The notes under the pieces: generated by a model
Databases searched by the model: none
Told to the model about the DNA's origin: nothing
Seen by the model: only the letters and a program-made list of their open reading frames with translations
Source: Euclidia mi
Lineage: Eukaryota > Arthropoda > Insecta > Lepidoptera > Erebidae
Direction: 5' to 3'
NCBI GenBank assembly: GCA_944739405.2
Contig: OX123187.2
Location: forward strand, 80,978,814 to 81,042,813
Length of the DNA stretch: 64,000 bases
Program-made: the position numbers and the translations under genes
In this document: positions 31,461 to 44,100 of the stretch, piece after piece
Numbering within the stretch: the first letter of the stretch is position 1
How the letters are laid out: each line of letters opens with the position of its first letter

Positions 31461-33868
31461 CCCTATTCACAACATACGTAGATGTGACGTAATTCCCATA
31501 TGTTTTCTACTTCGTATTCCCTGATTGTTGGAACAGTTACATTTTAACGTCAACGCCACAGTTCTGGAATAATTTCTTCATGTGAAATTGTCTATTTTAA
31601 CCCAAGAAAGGTAATTGTATTACGATGTATGTTAAAAAGTTATAATCATACTCAAATTGTTGTGCTGGCTTTAACTTAGGACTAAGTTTATTATTTGATT
31701 AGGAAAACAGACTGTTGGCATTATTTTTCGATAAATTAGTAACCTTCAAAAAATTATTTGGTCAATAAATTAAAATTAATACTTTAATTTATGTAAAATA
31801 AAGATAAAGATTTTCCATATTATAGTTTACGCAAAACAATAAATTAAAAACAACATTTTTTACTGATATGAATGTCCACGATTGTCCACTCTGCTCGTTT
31901 GCTATGCATACATTTATAATAGCGCTTAAATTTAGTACACAGAAAAAAAAAACAAATACATAAAAACTAAAAATAATTCAAGCATCACGAACCAAAAGAA
32001 AAATATATCCACTTTTCACAAAACATAACGACACTTACTTCATTTCAACAAAAGATGTCTTCAGAGCGGCTACCAAGCACTTGTATTTATATAAAAAAGT
32101 GAGGAAGAACAAAACTTTAAGTAAAAGTACAGTTTTCATACGTAAAACGATATATTCAGAGCGTGACTCACAATTTGTCTCTGTTATGTAACTACATCGT
32201 GTTCTGTTAAAGTTTTCATTTAATATTCCAATGGAAGGTATCTTTTATTGGACTCATATGTAATCTTCGCACCCATACGCTACCTTTTAATTGAATTTGC
32301 TGAAGTTAAACTGTTTCCTTTTAAGTTAAACTATATCGCAAGCCTTCAAAGTAACTCTAATGGCAATATTGAGAGCTATTTTCAGAGTACCACACAGATT
32401 TTAATGTGTTAAGGTTTGGAAATTTTATCCAAGCCAAGAAAGATCTTGTATAATGTTAATTAGAGATAAACTCGGAATAATTACCTTTTTCTAATGCTAT
32501 CCCGGTTGCATCCGTCTTCGTCCGGTATGGTAGTAGTGGAGTACGTGTGGTATATAAGTATAAAATAAGTATTTTCTTAAATCTTATTCTCTCATTAGTT
32601 CCAAATCCCTGAACATACCACGAAAAAAATACAAAATTGAAAAAAGAAACCAACTAACTATGCAAATCGCCATGTCAGCCCCACTGATGGCCTCTTTAAT
32701 AACCCTCCACTGAGCCTGATTTCTGGCTTTGCATGTCTAGTCGCTGCCATTTGCTTTGCGTAAACCGTTAATCCACCTAGCCGGAGGATGTTCCATTCCT
32801 CACTTAATTTGCCAAGACAGGGTCTAGCAAAAATATTTTTATAACAAACTACAAATCCGATGCACCCGAAATATCCCAAAACTCACAATTGTGAGCAAAC
32901 AAAACATTCAATTTAGTTACAACAAATTCATTGGTAATATGCCAATCCTTATAAATGACGCTGACAAACTTTCAGTAAAAATCAAGTGACACAGTATCGG
33001 TAGCTAAGAATACAGTACGCTTCGTTTCCTTCAATTGGTTCACAACACACAAACGATAGTTGGTAGGTATAGTCCAATTTTCTTATCCACTTCTGTCGTT
33101 ACATAAATCCAAGATTAAATTTATCCAGTACAGCTAGCTATCTCTTAAATCTATTTCTCAGTTTCAGAATAAATTTCAAAAACTATATAGGTTTAAAATT
33201 GTTCGCTATAGGCCGATTTTTTACAATTCAAATAAAATCCAGACTTTGAAATGAATATAAACCAAACGGTGGATATGTAGGACATGACCAGTATTATTTT
33301 AAAAAGAGTTGGTATATAATATTTTAATGAGTCATTTTGCACTTAATATGTGAATATTTTGCATCAATTTTATGTCGCGTGATATGGATGAAAATAAATA
33401 AATAGCTATTCACTTAAATAATTCTCGCATAGTAGCTAGTTAGTAGTAGCGAAACTGTCTATTTCTATATTTCTATATACTCCAGAAATGAATATTCCGC
33501 CTTGACAAGTTTTACAAAAATAAATATTTACAATAATTAATTTTAGTTTGGATCAGAAATATTGTTGTTATTTATATTTAAGATATCAAAAAAGCTACGT
33601 TCCTACTAGGAACAAAGTCACACTTGAATTCGGCATATCCATTTGTAGGTAACATAGTCTTTAGTGGAAGTCGGACCCATAGAACTAGGCTTAGTATAAA
33701 ACGGCGCGGCGGCTGTTTAAAGCACTACTGTATGAGCGAAAGTCGAAATAACTGCGTATTATTTGTAATTATTCTTGGATTCTATTTTTTTTTGACAGTA
33801 AACAATAAGGAATTTATATTATCTTTAATAGATTAAAATCAAATATAATATTACCGAATATTAAGTTT
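31461..33868. other. Gene-free stretch
   Basis: 32655-32820 has phrases (CCACCTAGCCGGAGGATGTT on the plus strand) I recall from degenerate lepidopteran LINE sequence. The rest is AT-rich with nothing recognised. Confidence 0.4.
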
Positions 33869-36800
33869 TTTTTTTTTGATAATAAATATAAATGTTGTTA
33901 AAACTAACTATAACTAAGTGGCTATTTACACATAAATTAAAACAATAATTTCTATACTTAAATAACTAACAAATAAAAGGAAATACATAAAAAAAAAGTA
34001 AAAGCAGATTTTAAAGGGCGTCATGGAAATCCTCCACATCGCCATCAATTGGAAGCGTGCCCAGAATGCTGGCAGCATTGCCACGTTGTATGGCAATGCT
34101 GATCTTTGTGCCAAATACAGGCCAGCCTTCTGGTCACGCGAGGTGTCAACAAGTCTCTTTGAAAGATCTCTAAAAAGAGATCTCGCACTTGGACCCCATG
34201 GTCCCAACGTTTCAACTCCAAACGGCTCAAATACATAATCCCCTACTAGATTTATGTATTTGCACCTTTTGAGAGTCTCCGCTGAAGCAGCAGCAGCGCC
34301 CGCACAACCCGCTGTGCTAGGAAGATGAGATGGCGCAAGGGTGTCGACACATGTTGCGTCCCACACCAAAGGCCTACCCAGCTTCCATGGCAGTAAAGAC
34401 ATACCGTCTGGTCTCTTACCATCGTCGCGTGCCAAGCCCTGAGGTTCAAGTTGGACTGGAACGCCAGCGGTGACAAGAGCCCGACGAAGTATGTCATTGA
34501 GGTTGGCGTGTCGTGAAAGACGACCTGCGCTCCTGCTACATGACAGACCATGGTGACCAAGGCTGTCGACAGCCTCTCCACAGTGACAGCGATGTGGAGA
34601 AACACATGGCGCACCTAAACGAAGGCAAGAAGCAATGCGGAAGGTCATATCGTCCAACATGGTACCAATGTTGGACGATGGCAGTGCCTGAAGCCAAAGC
34701 CCTGACTCCCACTCTCCCACAGCCAGCAAACGAGCACGCTCTGCAGCATTGGACGACGTACTTAAGAGATTTTCTCGTACCACGCTGCAAAGTGGCCCGT
34801 CCCACTGCCTCTGAGAAGATGGGAATCGGGGTAACTCGGTGCTTGGACAAGCCATTCTCCATGCATTCATGGCATTGGTCTTACACGGCACCTCAGAATT
34901 GACCAGTGTGAGTGCTAAAATTTTGCTGGTCAATTCTTCAGTGCTGTGGACCGAGGACAGGAATGCTGGTAAGCTTACGTCAGTAATTTTGCGAACGCCA
35001 AGGCCGCCCAAGCGTACAGGCAAGGACGCCTGTAGCCACACTCGGTCGTTCAGGGCCAGATTTAGAATTTTGCTTAAAGTAATTTGTATAAGTTTGTCAA
35101 TTTGGGCGAGTGCAGATGGGTTTTTCCAAAAAGGGGAAGATCGAAGAGCGTGTGTAAATTTAGGGACAAAAAGACAATACTTGATAATAGTAAAAGCCGA
35201 ATGCATATTAGTTTTGAGTAACCTGTCTGAAATATCACTAAAATTTTGAATTTTTCTTGTATAAATGAATCGAAACCTTCGTCTAATATTGGGGACCCAA
35301 GGAGGCGAAGAGCACTTTTTCCAACGTGAGTAATATTGGGAGCAAGATGTTGACATTTTGAAAGTATATCGGATTTGTCTAAGTTATCGTTAATGAAAAT
35401 TTTGCATTTACTGGGATTAAGTTCTAGGCCAATGGATAAAAATTTCGACTTTAGAAGTGCCAGGTCTTGATAAACTGAGTCTACGTCACCTGCAAGGGTC
35501 CCGTCATCCAGGTACCAGATGTTAAATTTTGAATTTAGCTCTTTGATAATTGGGTGAATGGCCAAGCTAAAGAGTAGTGGTCCAAGCGGATCGCCTTGTT
35601 GACAGCCAACGGCGGATTCCAAAACATTTTCCTTATATATCAATTTTGAAAGGTGCCTGTAGCACTGCCAAAGAAAACTGAAAATTTCGGGTGTTTCTAA
35701 TTTAGCTTGTGTCAGCAAGGTGTCCCTATTAACCGAGTTAAAGGCATTCTTTAAGTCTACCTTCAGGATAACCTCACCCTAATTACAGCCAAGGTTTGTT
35801 GACAGGGCATGTATGGCAGCCTCGCAGCCCCCTCTGGAACCAAATCCCAGCTGTTGTGGCTGAAATTTACAAGAAATGGAGGTGTTATAATGGCGGCAGC
35901 AAATCTTGGCTGCCATACGCCTGAACGTACACCCAACGGCAATAGGACGAATGCCACCGTCTCGCTTCCTCAAGGCGCACAGATTTGCGCCATACAAAAT
36001 ATCGACGATGGCATGGCAAAGCCGTAAGCTCCTTCAAAAGCGCGTCGCCGGCCGACCCGGCGCTTGCACACACAAGATCCTTTAAATGCTGTGGTGTTAA
36101 GCCGTCGAGGCCACCAGCAGACCCGCTTTGGAAGGAGCAAATGGCTGCAACCACGTCCTTGGCTGTAATACTGAGGCAATCTGAAACAGAGTCAGGTGGG
36201 TCAGGAAAGGAAAGATTATCCCCTGGCGCTGGATGCTTGCTCTGGAGACTCGCGAGTGTGTCTGCAGAGCAAGGCGCCACCACATCGCTGCTAAATAGGA
36301 GTCTGGACGCTCTCCTGATGTCACCTTCCCTTAGTTTGGTTTCTACGTGGTGGTAGATAGTACTGTTACGGTATGGTTTGGGTGTATAGTCCAGTAATTT
36401 TGACGCCGAAACATTGCAGTTTTCTTTTATTTTGGTTGTTAGTGTTTTTTTTGATAGCCGATCATCTTGTGCGTGTAAAATTATGTAAGGGAAAGTGAAA
36501 AGTTGCTCCCAAGCCGTCACTGAATTCTCCCGTACCACAAGGCCTATGCACTGTGCTAGATTTTGAGCCACTGAAGGCCTTGCGCCACGGGGAATTCGTT
36601 TGATAATCGGAACTGAATTTTTTAATTTACCCAAATATTGCCAAAAAGGAATTTCGCAGGAGACTACTTGCTCAGTGTGTATACTATTGTGTATTGATGT
36701 ATTGGGGCCAGAAGGTACATTCTGGTGTTTATGAACTTTACCAAAACGTACCCTTAAGCCCCGCTCACCTTTAAAATAACGTGTCTGGGAGCAAATAGGG

Positions 36801-36960
36801 CAGCGCACCAGCGTTGTCGATGTGCAAGGTAGACTGGCACCTATTTCTGCAACACTTTTGCCAACGTTGCACGACATAATCCAGAAAACTTAGAACACTT
36901 AAAATAACAAACTATAAAAATTATACACAATATATACAAGTGTTGACGTTTGTCACAAAT
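33869..36960 (-). mobile_element. LINE-like retroelement with YLDDGT reverse transcriptase and PD-(D/E)XK-like nuclease
   Basis: The minus-strand coding block 36877-33926 is followed by an AT-rich 3' UTR and a short A run (plus-strand T run, 33869-33879). The 5' end is uncertain: GC-rich sequence at 36975-37060 may be its leader. The order zinc finger, RT, Cys/His knuckle, nuclease is that of the early-branching, restriction-like-endonuclease LINE group (R2, R4, NeSL, CRE), but the RT sequence is unlike R2 or R4. I recall similar YLDDGT proteins from many animals but cannot place them in a named clade. Confidence 0.8.
33926..36877 (-). pseudogene. YLDDGT-type retroelement polyprotein, broken by one stop and two frameshifts
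   Basis: Segment 1, 36877 to about 35930: zinc-finger-like CPIC near residues 26-29 and VHKH at 48-51, where the first His expected of a C2H2 finger seems to be Arg; then RT N-terminal region with GGLDGLTPQHLKDL. A frameshift near 35900-35990 leads to RDGGIRPIAVGCTFRRMAAK and QLGFGSRGGCEAAIHA; TAG at 35779-35781. The same frame then gives DLKNAFNSVN, GCQQGDPLGPLLF and WYLDDGTLAG. A second frameshift near 35240 leads to the final block, ending at 33926. Counted from 35356, that block has HRCHCG...GHHGLSC (257-273) and GKRPDG...VWDATCVDT (314-338; Asp 317 and Asp 333), the PD-(D/E)XK-like nuclease. In relatives the RT and nuclease act together in target-primed insertion. This copy cannot encode one continuous protein. 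Confidence 0.82.
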
Positions 36961-37338
36961 TAATTAGCTTTTTTTTCCGACGCGGCGGTTTGCAGCCGGC
37001 GGCCAGTACGCTAGCGGAGGCCGGCATAGTTTTTCATCGGCCAACCAGCCCCTCGCCGGATTTATGGATTCAATGACTCATTCTGTGCATCCGTCATTTG
37101 GATGAAGGTATTGTTTGTGCATTGAAAGCAGTTGTTTGTGCAACTTAGTCTCAGATACTTGTAGCGAGGCTATCCAGCTGAGGCTGTACTTCAAAAATAT
37201 TGAAGTTACTCAAACTATACTTCACTATTTGGTTTCATTTTCAGTGCCTGCTTAATAAAAGTGTCAGTTATCGGGCCAAATATATCCCATGTGTTATCAT
37301 GTATAAGTTTTATTCTTGCAAATCCTCCGCCCTGTATA

Positions 37339-37604
37339 TACATACATACATACATAGTCTCACGCCTATAACCCCGAAGAGATAGGCAGAGGTGTATTTC
37401 TACACCCACTTTTCGCCAGATATACTTTAGTCCCACGTAATAAGGGGCGAGCCTATTGCCGTACCGGGCACATTTCCAGACTTCATGCTGCTTCTGAGAA
37501 TTTCGCGACAGAAAAACCCAATAACACTGCCCGACCCAGGAATCGAACCCGGGGCCTATGCGATCCCCAGCGCACATTTATGCCACGAGACCAACGAGGC
37601 AGTC
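37339..37604 (-). mobile_element. SINE family 1, full copy
   Basis: On the minus strand: tRNA-like head CTCGTTGGTCTCGTGGC with B box GGTTCGATTCC, the body shared with 25123, and tail CGGGGTTATAGGCGTGAGAC then tetranucleotide repeats (plus CATACATACATACATA). Confidence 0.88.
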
Positions 37605-37679
37605 GTATAGGGTTTGATGTCGAGTTTTCCGTCTCTACGCAAAGATGGTATTTGCATCGTGTATATAAACTGTTGCTAT

Positions 37680-37945
37680 ACATAATATACAGTTCCACTG
37701 CTGGGCACGGGCTTCTTCTCTCTATGAGAAGGGTAAGGCGATAGTCCACCACGCTGGCCAGGTGCAGGTTGATAGATTTCACACGTCTTTTGAGAACATT
37801 ATAAAAATTCTCAGATATACAGGTTACTCGAGATGTTTTCATCATGTCACCGTTAAGCAAGTGATCATTATCAATTTAACAAACATATAACTTTGAAAAG
37901 TCATTGATGCACACCGTGGATTCAAACCCGAGTCACTGCGGTTAT
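37680..37945 (-). mobile_element. SINE family 2, diverged copy lacking the outer head
   Basis: Plus strand begins CAGTTCCACTGCTGGGCACG and ends with a B-box remnant CCGTGGATTCAAACCCGAG. The A-box part is missing or unrecognisable. Confidence 0.78.
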
Positions 37946-38825
37946 TCCTGCAAAGTTTCATCAACATTTTTACTTAGCTTTTGCATAAAAGGGGTACAAC
38001 ATCCACCCATAAGTATTAATCATTCAATCATCAATGATAGTATTAAGTTGCTTTAAATCAACGCACAAAACTTAGCAAATAAATTTAAAACAAAATATAT
38101 ACTTTATTATTTATTACCTACACTACGCAACAAAGAACAAGCTTCCAACACAAACAGACCGCGAATCACTTCATGATTTTCTAGTCAATTGTTTCTTGTA
38201 CATACATATAAATGGCAACCATTTTGCTTTATGAGGAAAAAGTGATCCGGGACGTAGAACAACCGCTTCTGTAGGGTGTAGCAAACATTTCTCAACCTTA
38301 CGAGAGATATATTATCATGTCGGTTCGAAATCCCTTGTAATAAATAGAGGCTGATTGTTTAGGCTTTTATTATGTGTCAGATGGAGTTGCACTATCAAAA
38401 TGTTGGTGTTCTCTGCGGGGATTTTAGTGTGGTTTACATTTGTGTTAACAAAACTCGTTATTGTATCTTGAGAATTTGGAAGTTGGAGTTTTTATTTGTT
38501 ACCAAATTAGTTTTGTGGAATATATTTGGTCACTGCCTGTTTCAACGCCATTTAAGGGTCATCTCACTAGGCTGTTTTTAAAGCCAATTCATTTGAATTA
38601 CTTAAATAAAAATATTCTATGATTGTTGGTACAGAATTTTAACTACCAGCTAATAAGATGAAATCTAAGATAAAAAATCCCTTTATGCGGTTTCTTTTAT
38701 AGACAGTGAGGAATAGACAATTCATGAGAAAGATACGTATATTTTTTAAGGTTTTACGGGAACAAAAATTATTACTACCCGTGCGAACACGGGGCGCTAG
38801 TTTTTAGTACTTAATAGGGTTAACG
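37946..38825. other. Gene-free stretch
   Basis: 38780-38815 (CCCGTGCGAACACGGGGCGCT) looks like the end of a dispersed lepidopteran repeat. Nothing else recognised. Confidence 0.4.
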
Positions 38826-39117
38826 ATAAAAAAGCGCATTATAAAATCCAAATGTTATAGTAGTGATTAAAATGGTATATCCAATTCATTGGGCGCGTCA
38901 TGTGGGTGCTAAATAATTCAATACAAAATATGGGTTGCTAGCAAACATTCTTGTTACACTTAGTTCGTAACATTCTGCGAGACGAATATCAAATGAAACC
39001 GTAGTATATTTTTACTGGTATAATGAAGAGTATGGTATGATTGTGCCACGTGTAGTACGTGTATCATTGTACACAATTATGATGATATATGAATTGACCA
39101 CATCAAATGATTCATAC

Positions 39118-39340
39118 ATTATCATAATCACCATCGGCCTTGAATATATAGGTACTAGCCCATAGATGAGTACTAGTCTCATCTCAATATAAGAGCGGTA
39201 AAGCCGTATCTTAAACACGCTGGCCAAGTGCGGGTAGTCACACATTACCTTTCTTTCGAAAACATTATGGCGAACTATCAGGCACGCAGATTCTCTCGCG
39301 ATGTTTTCCTTCACCATTAAGCAACCGATAATTGGGATTT
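39118..39340 (-). mobile_element. SINE family 2, 5'-truncated copy in the left arm
   Basis: Contains AACACGCTGGCCAAGTGCGG and CTCGCGATGTTTTCCTTCAC, the body of family 2, without the tRNA-like head. It has no counterpart at the matching place in the right arm. Confidence 0.75.
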
Positions 39341-40438
39341 TAAACTTTTGAATATATTTTTATCCATAACCTTCTTATAAATTCGTCCTATTTTTGTAAA
39401 AGAAAATAATGCACGTCCTACTAGACCTTAAGTGCATTGTTGGTTACTGAAAAATATGAAGAGTGGAAGAGGTGAAGGTAAAAAGATAGTGAAGGTTTGA
39501 ATTTGTCAACATCCACGCTCATTGCATTGAAGTGAAAGCGTTTCCTACAAAATCCTGCAGTTCGTACAGACTGTGTTTTTAGCACTTCCAGAGATCACCT
39601 CCTTCAAAGAAGCTCCAAATATACTTAGTTTACTTCGTCTGATATTGTTGGAGTTCCGATATCCTCTTACATCAAAGCCTTACAATATACACATACCTGC
39701 TATATGACGGGCTATTACTTATCGACATAAACAATTAACAAACAGTTTTTGTAGTGTCGAGCGTGTAAACCAAGATTAATCGTTTGTCAAACCATCAGTC
39801 TTATGACGTCACTACTAGCAACGTACCTCGACGTCGAATTAAGGATGGATAGTAGGAGGAGGAGTACGAAATATTTTGTCGATGAAACATTTTGTTGGTT
39901 AATTTTGTATGTAGAACATTCAGAAGAGAAAATTTATGTCTGCACGAGTGTGTTTTCGTGTACGTCTTGTTTCTTCCTTAGGTGTACGTGTGGAAAAACA
40001 TGGTGCTAAAATAGGCAACGAGATTTATTGGAGCACTGACAACCTTTCAAAAATGAAGTCAGTACCAAAAACCGCAAATGTCTGTTACATAAGTGCATGA
40101 TATTTTTGAACGATTATATCGTCCTAGTGCAAACATTTTGCATTGAAAATATTGCTTTAGCCGTTTGTTCTGGAGTAATTTGGCTATATAAGTAAGATCA
40201 TTCAGGCTTCCGCTGGTAAAGCTACAACGCAGTTTATAAAAGTTACAGCTATACGCAGCCTTTTCTATTCCACCAAACATTTAAAAATCTCTTGTCACGG
40301 TGTTTGTGGTCACAGCTACTAAAACGTTCGACCCATTTGTATGACACTTTTGAGTAGGTATGTTTAGTAGCGACGAGAATAGGTCGTAGAGCACATTTTC
40401 ATATCTCTAGAAAGACATATAATTTATATAATTTAATA

Positions 40439-40752
40439 AGTACAGAAATGCTCAAGCTAGAGCTGTGGTCGCAGCTATTGTATACCTACATATTGTGGGT
40501 GCCAGGAACACTTACCTGCGTTAAACAAACATGGCAGGTAACTACATGTACACTAGTGTACAATAGGTGCGACCACGGCTTTAGTTTGAGCATTTCTGTA
40601 CTTCAAGCTAGAGCCGTGGTCGTATCTATTGTATACCTACCTATTGTGGGTGCCAAGAACACTTACCTGCGTTAAACAAACATGACAGGTCACTACATGT
40701 ACACTAGTGTACAATAGCTGCGACCACGGCTCTAGCTTGAGCATTTCGTACT
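40439..40752. mobile_element. Tandem dimer of a MITE sharing its middle terminal repeat
   Basis: Unit 1 (40439-40602) begins AGTACAGAAATGCTCAAGCT and ends with the inverted copy. Unit 2 (about 40602-40752) repeats the interior and the right inverted end but lacks its own first dozen bases. The terminal repeats are about 45 bp and contain GAGCYGTGGTCGCAGCTATT. Each interior holds CACTTACCTGCGTTAAACAA. No transposase is encoded. Confidence 0.9.
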
Positions 40753-40912
40753 TATACTTTTCTGGATTTATATCTGAATGAGCTTATTCTCTTGTTTCGT
40801 CCCTTTTAGACGTAGTCGGGTTATAGTTTTTAAACTTTTTTTATTTATTTAATCCTTTTCCTTATCCCGATGGGACATGAAAACTAACCGTGCAATATTT
40901 ACATTGCCATAT

Positions 40913-41047
40913 TGATACGTTTACGATGTAGGAAGTAGTGAAACAACGGTTAGTTGGAAACACACTCGTTTTATTTGTCAACCAACACTGCTTATATAGA
41001 CTACGGCGACGGGTGGATGCAACCACCCTCATATTAAATCTATAACA
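40913..41047 (-). repeat. 3' LTR of the Mag-like element (135 bp)
   Basis: On the minus strand it starts TGTTATAGATTT right after a polypurine tract (plus 41048-41060, TCCCTCCCTTTTA), includes CTATATAAG and AATAAA, and ends CGTATCA next to the target duplication. Confidence 0.85.
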
Positions 41048-41180
41048 TCCCTCCCTTTTATTTAACATATAAGTAAGTAACCTACTTGTGTGCCGATATT
41101 TAAAGTTAGAGCCCCAGTATACTAGTACTTTATAAATACAAAGCATAACGGTTTGTAATCCACCCTAGGTACAGGGCGTA

Positions 41181-44100
41181 TTATATCTTCCCAGCGAGTG
41201 TGCATCTTTCGGGTTGTCGTGGGAGGTCGTAATCCGTGGTTTCTGGCACATCAAAAAATTCTTCACCTCCTCCTTCAACCGTTTGGCTAGACTGCGGTGC
41301 GTCTCGGTCGTCCTCAATCTCTTGCCTCTCCTCACTCCCTTCCCCACTCGTGGCAGGTTTTTCATCTCTCATCGTGGTGGTGGGAGACGGCAGCAGACTG
41401 TCTTGCGGAATTAGGTCTTCATATTCGATGGGGCAGTTAGACGGCGACGGAATGTCTTGCGAAATTACATCTTCATATTCATTGGCGCAGTTGAGTGGCT
41501 GGGGATCTTCCGTACCTTTATAGGGGAAGAGCTGATTTTTATGCTTTTTACAAAAACATAAAGTGGTACAATCTTTGACAATATAAACAACTTTTCCAAT
41601 TTTCCTTACTATTACTCCCTTTCTCTATAATACATGTTTATTTAAATTATTATTTTTATACACTACAAGGTCTCCAGGTATGAAATATTTTGTTTTTCCA
41701 TTCGTATTTACTTTAGACTGCAAACACTGTTTATTTTTGACATGTCGAGCTAGAGTGACAGACGCGGGCGGCGGTTGCTTCGGGTTAATAAAATCTAATC
41801 GCGAACGTAATTTACGCCCAAAAACTAACTGAGCAGGCGAGCAGCCCGTAGTAGAATGTACGGAATTTCGATAATCAAACAAATACTTGCACAATTTGAT
41901 ACTAATATCCTTAGCACTGTCACTACTTAATATTGCAGATTTGATTCCTTTCTTAACTACCTTAATGTAGCTTTCCGCCTGCCCGTTCCTAGCTGGATGA
42001 TAAGCCGGCGATGACACATGCGATGTACCGTTAGACGCACAAAAAATTTGAAATTCTCGTAATGTTAACTGAGTGCCATTGTCACTAACTATTGTATGTG
42101 GCATTCCAAATCTAGCCATGTATTCATAAAGTTTATTTATCACCGATGAGGCCGATGTACTCATTGACATATCATACGCTTCAATCCACTTAGTGTATGC
42201 GTCTACTATAACTAAATAAAAACAATTAATAAATGGGCCGAGAAAATCTATATGAATGCGATAGAATGCTTGTGGTGGGTGTGGCCACAAAGCGGGCGCG
42301 CGCGCCGGTAACTGTCGCATTTGTAAACAAACGTCACAACTCGCAATCATTTTTTCAACAGCTTTATCACTCCCGGGAACCAAAACCTACTACGCGCTTC
42401 TGCTTTCGTTTTTACAATACCTAAATGCGATTTATGCAGCTCTGATAATAATTTATTTCTATCATACAATTAAATCCGACGTTTCGGCCGTCTTACAACA
42501 GCCTTGGTCGCGGCAGGTCGGTAAAACATAGGTATTTATACCCTAAATTAATTAAATATCGCGAATAAGACCCGTTTAATTTAATTGTATGATTATACAA
42601 ATCGCGAAAGTTTAAAATCAATATATTTCTAATCGATGCCGGTATAACAAGTTTATGACCTCGCATAACACAACTGTTTTCGTACGACAACTGCGTCTTA
42701 CAAAGAAAATACGGTTTAAGTAAAGTATCCGACACCCGCTTTGGCCAACCATTGACAATGTAGGTTATGACCTTATTCAATATTATGTCATTGCGTGTTT
42801 CATTACGAATGTCACAAGCTTTAATAGGTAAACTACCATCAATAACAATGTTCACATATGAAGTTCTCTACCGGCGTTAAACAATCAGCTGACTCGCGGC
42901 CGGGTCCCCCACCCGCCGCCGACGCATCGGCGTCCGGCACAAATAATCCGCGCTATTGTCAGCACTACGTATATACTCAATCGTGTAATTATATCCACTA
43001 AGGAATATGGCGTAAGGCTGCAACCTGTTAGCCGAAACTTCTGGGATCCCGCGATATGGACCAAATATAGACAACAACGGCTTGTGATCTGTACAGAGCA
43101 CAAAAGGGACTGCCTTGCCATACAAATATTGATGGAAATACCGCACTCCGAATATAATTGCTGTAGCCTCTTTCTGGATTTGTGAATACCGTTTTTCTGC
43201 GGTGTTCAATGTCCTCGAGGCAAAAGATGCAGGACGTTCCACTCCATCAGATCCTATCTGCGATTGTATTACTCCCAAGCCTTCCGGTGACGCATCTACT
43301 GTTAAAATTATTTTTGAGTTTTGATTAAAATGAGCTAGCACCTGGTCCGAGGCTAGACACTTTTTAATTGCATTGAATGCGTGACTATGGATGTTTTCCC
43401 ATTGCCATTGTTTACCTTTTTGCAATAAAGCGTACAGTGGATTAAGGATAGAAGACGCATTAGGGACGAAGCTTCTATAATAATTAACTAGACCTAGGAA
43501 CGATTGTAATTTATTTACGTTCGTTGGTTTAGATGCTTCCACTATTGCCTTAACTTTCTCTTGTGATTTTCGTAAACCGTTTTTGTCAATCATTTTTGTA
43601 ACCTAAATATTCTATTTGGTCTTCAAAAAATTTACATTTATCTTTACGAAGTGTAAGTCCCGCCTCCTGCAATCTTTGTAACACTGCACTAAGCTTCTCT
43701 AAATGTTGAGCTTTATTTTCTCCAGTTATATCGTCCAACATGCACATTACTCCCTCTAAGCCGGACAATAAACATTCCATTGCCCTTTGAAAAATAGCGG
43801 GCGCACTAGCTATACCAAATACCAATCTAGTATATTTGAATAAACCACGATTAGTATTGATACAAGTGATCTTTTGTGACTCTTCATCGAATGTAAATTG
43901 CGAGTACGCCTGTGACAGATCTAATTTACTAAATTGCTGACCTCCGTGTAACTTCGTAAACAGTTCGCGAACCGTCGGCAAGGGGTATTGTTCGACGACA
44001 ATTTGTTTATTTACACCAATAGAATAGTCAACGCACAACCTAACCGAACCGTCGCGATTTAATATTGGCACGATGGGTGACGCGTACTCGGCATGCTGAA

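Noticed and set aside
34023..36356. Several plus-strand ORFs of 70-136 codons
   Set aside because: They are antisense shadows of the minus-strand retroelement polyprotein.
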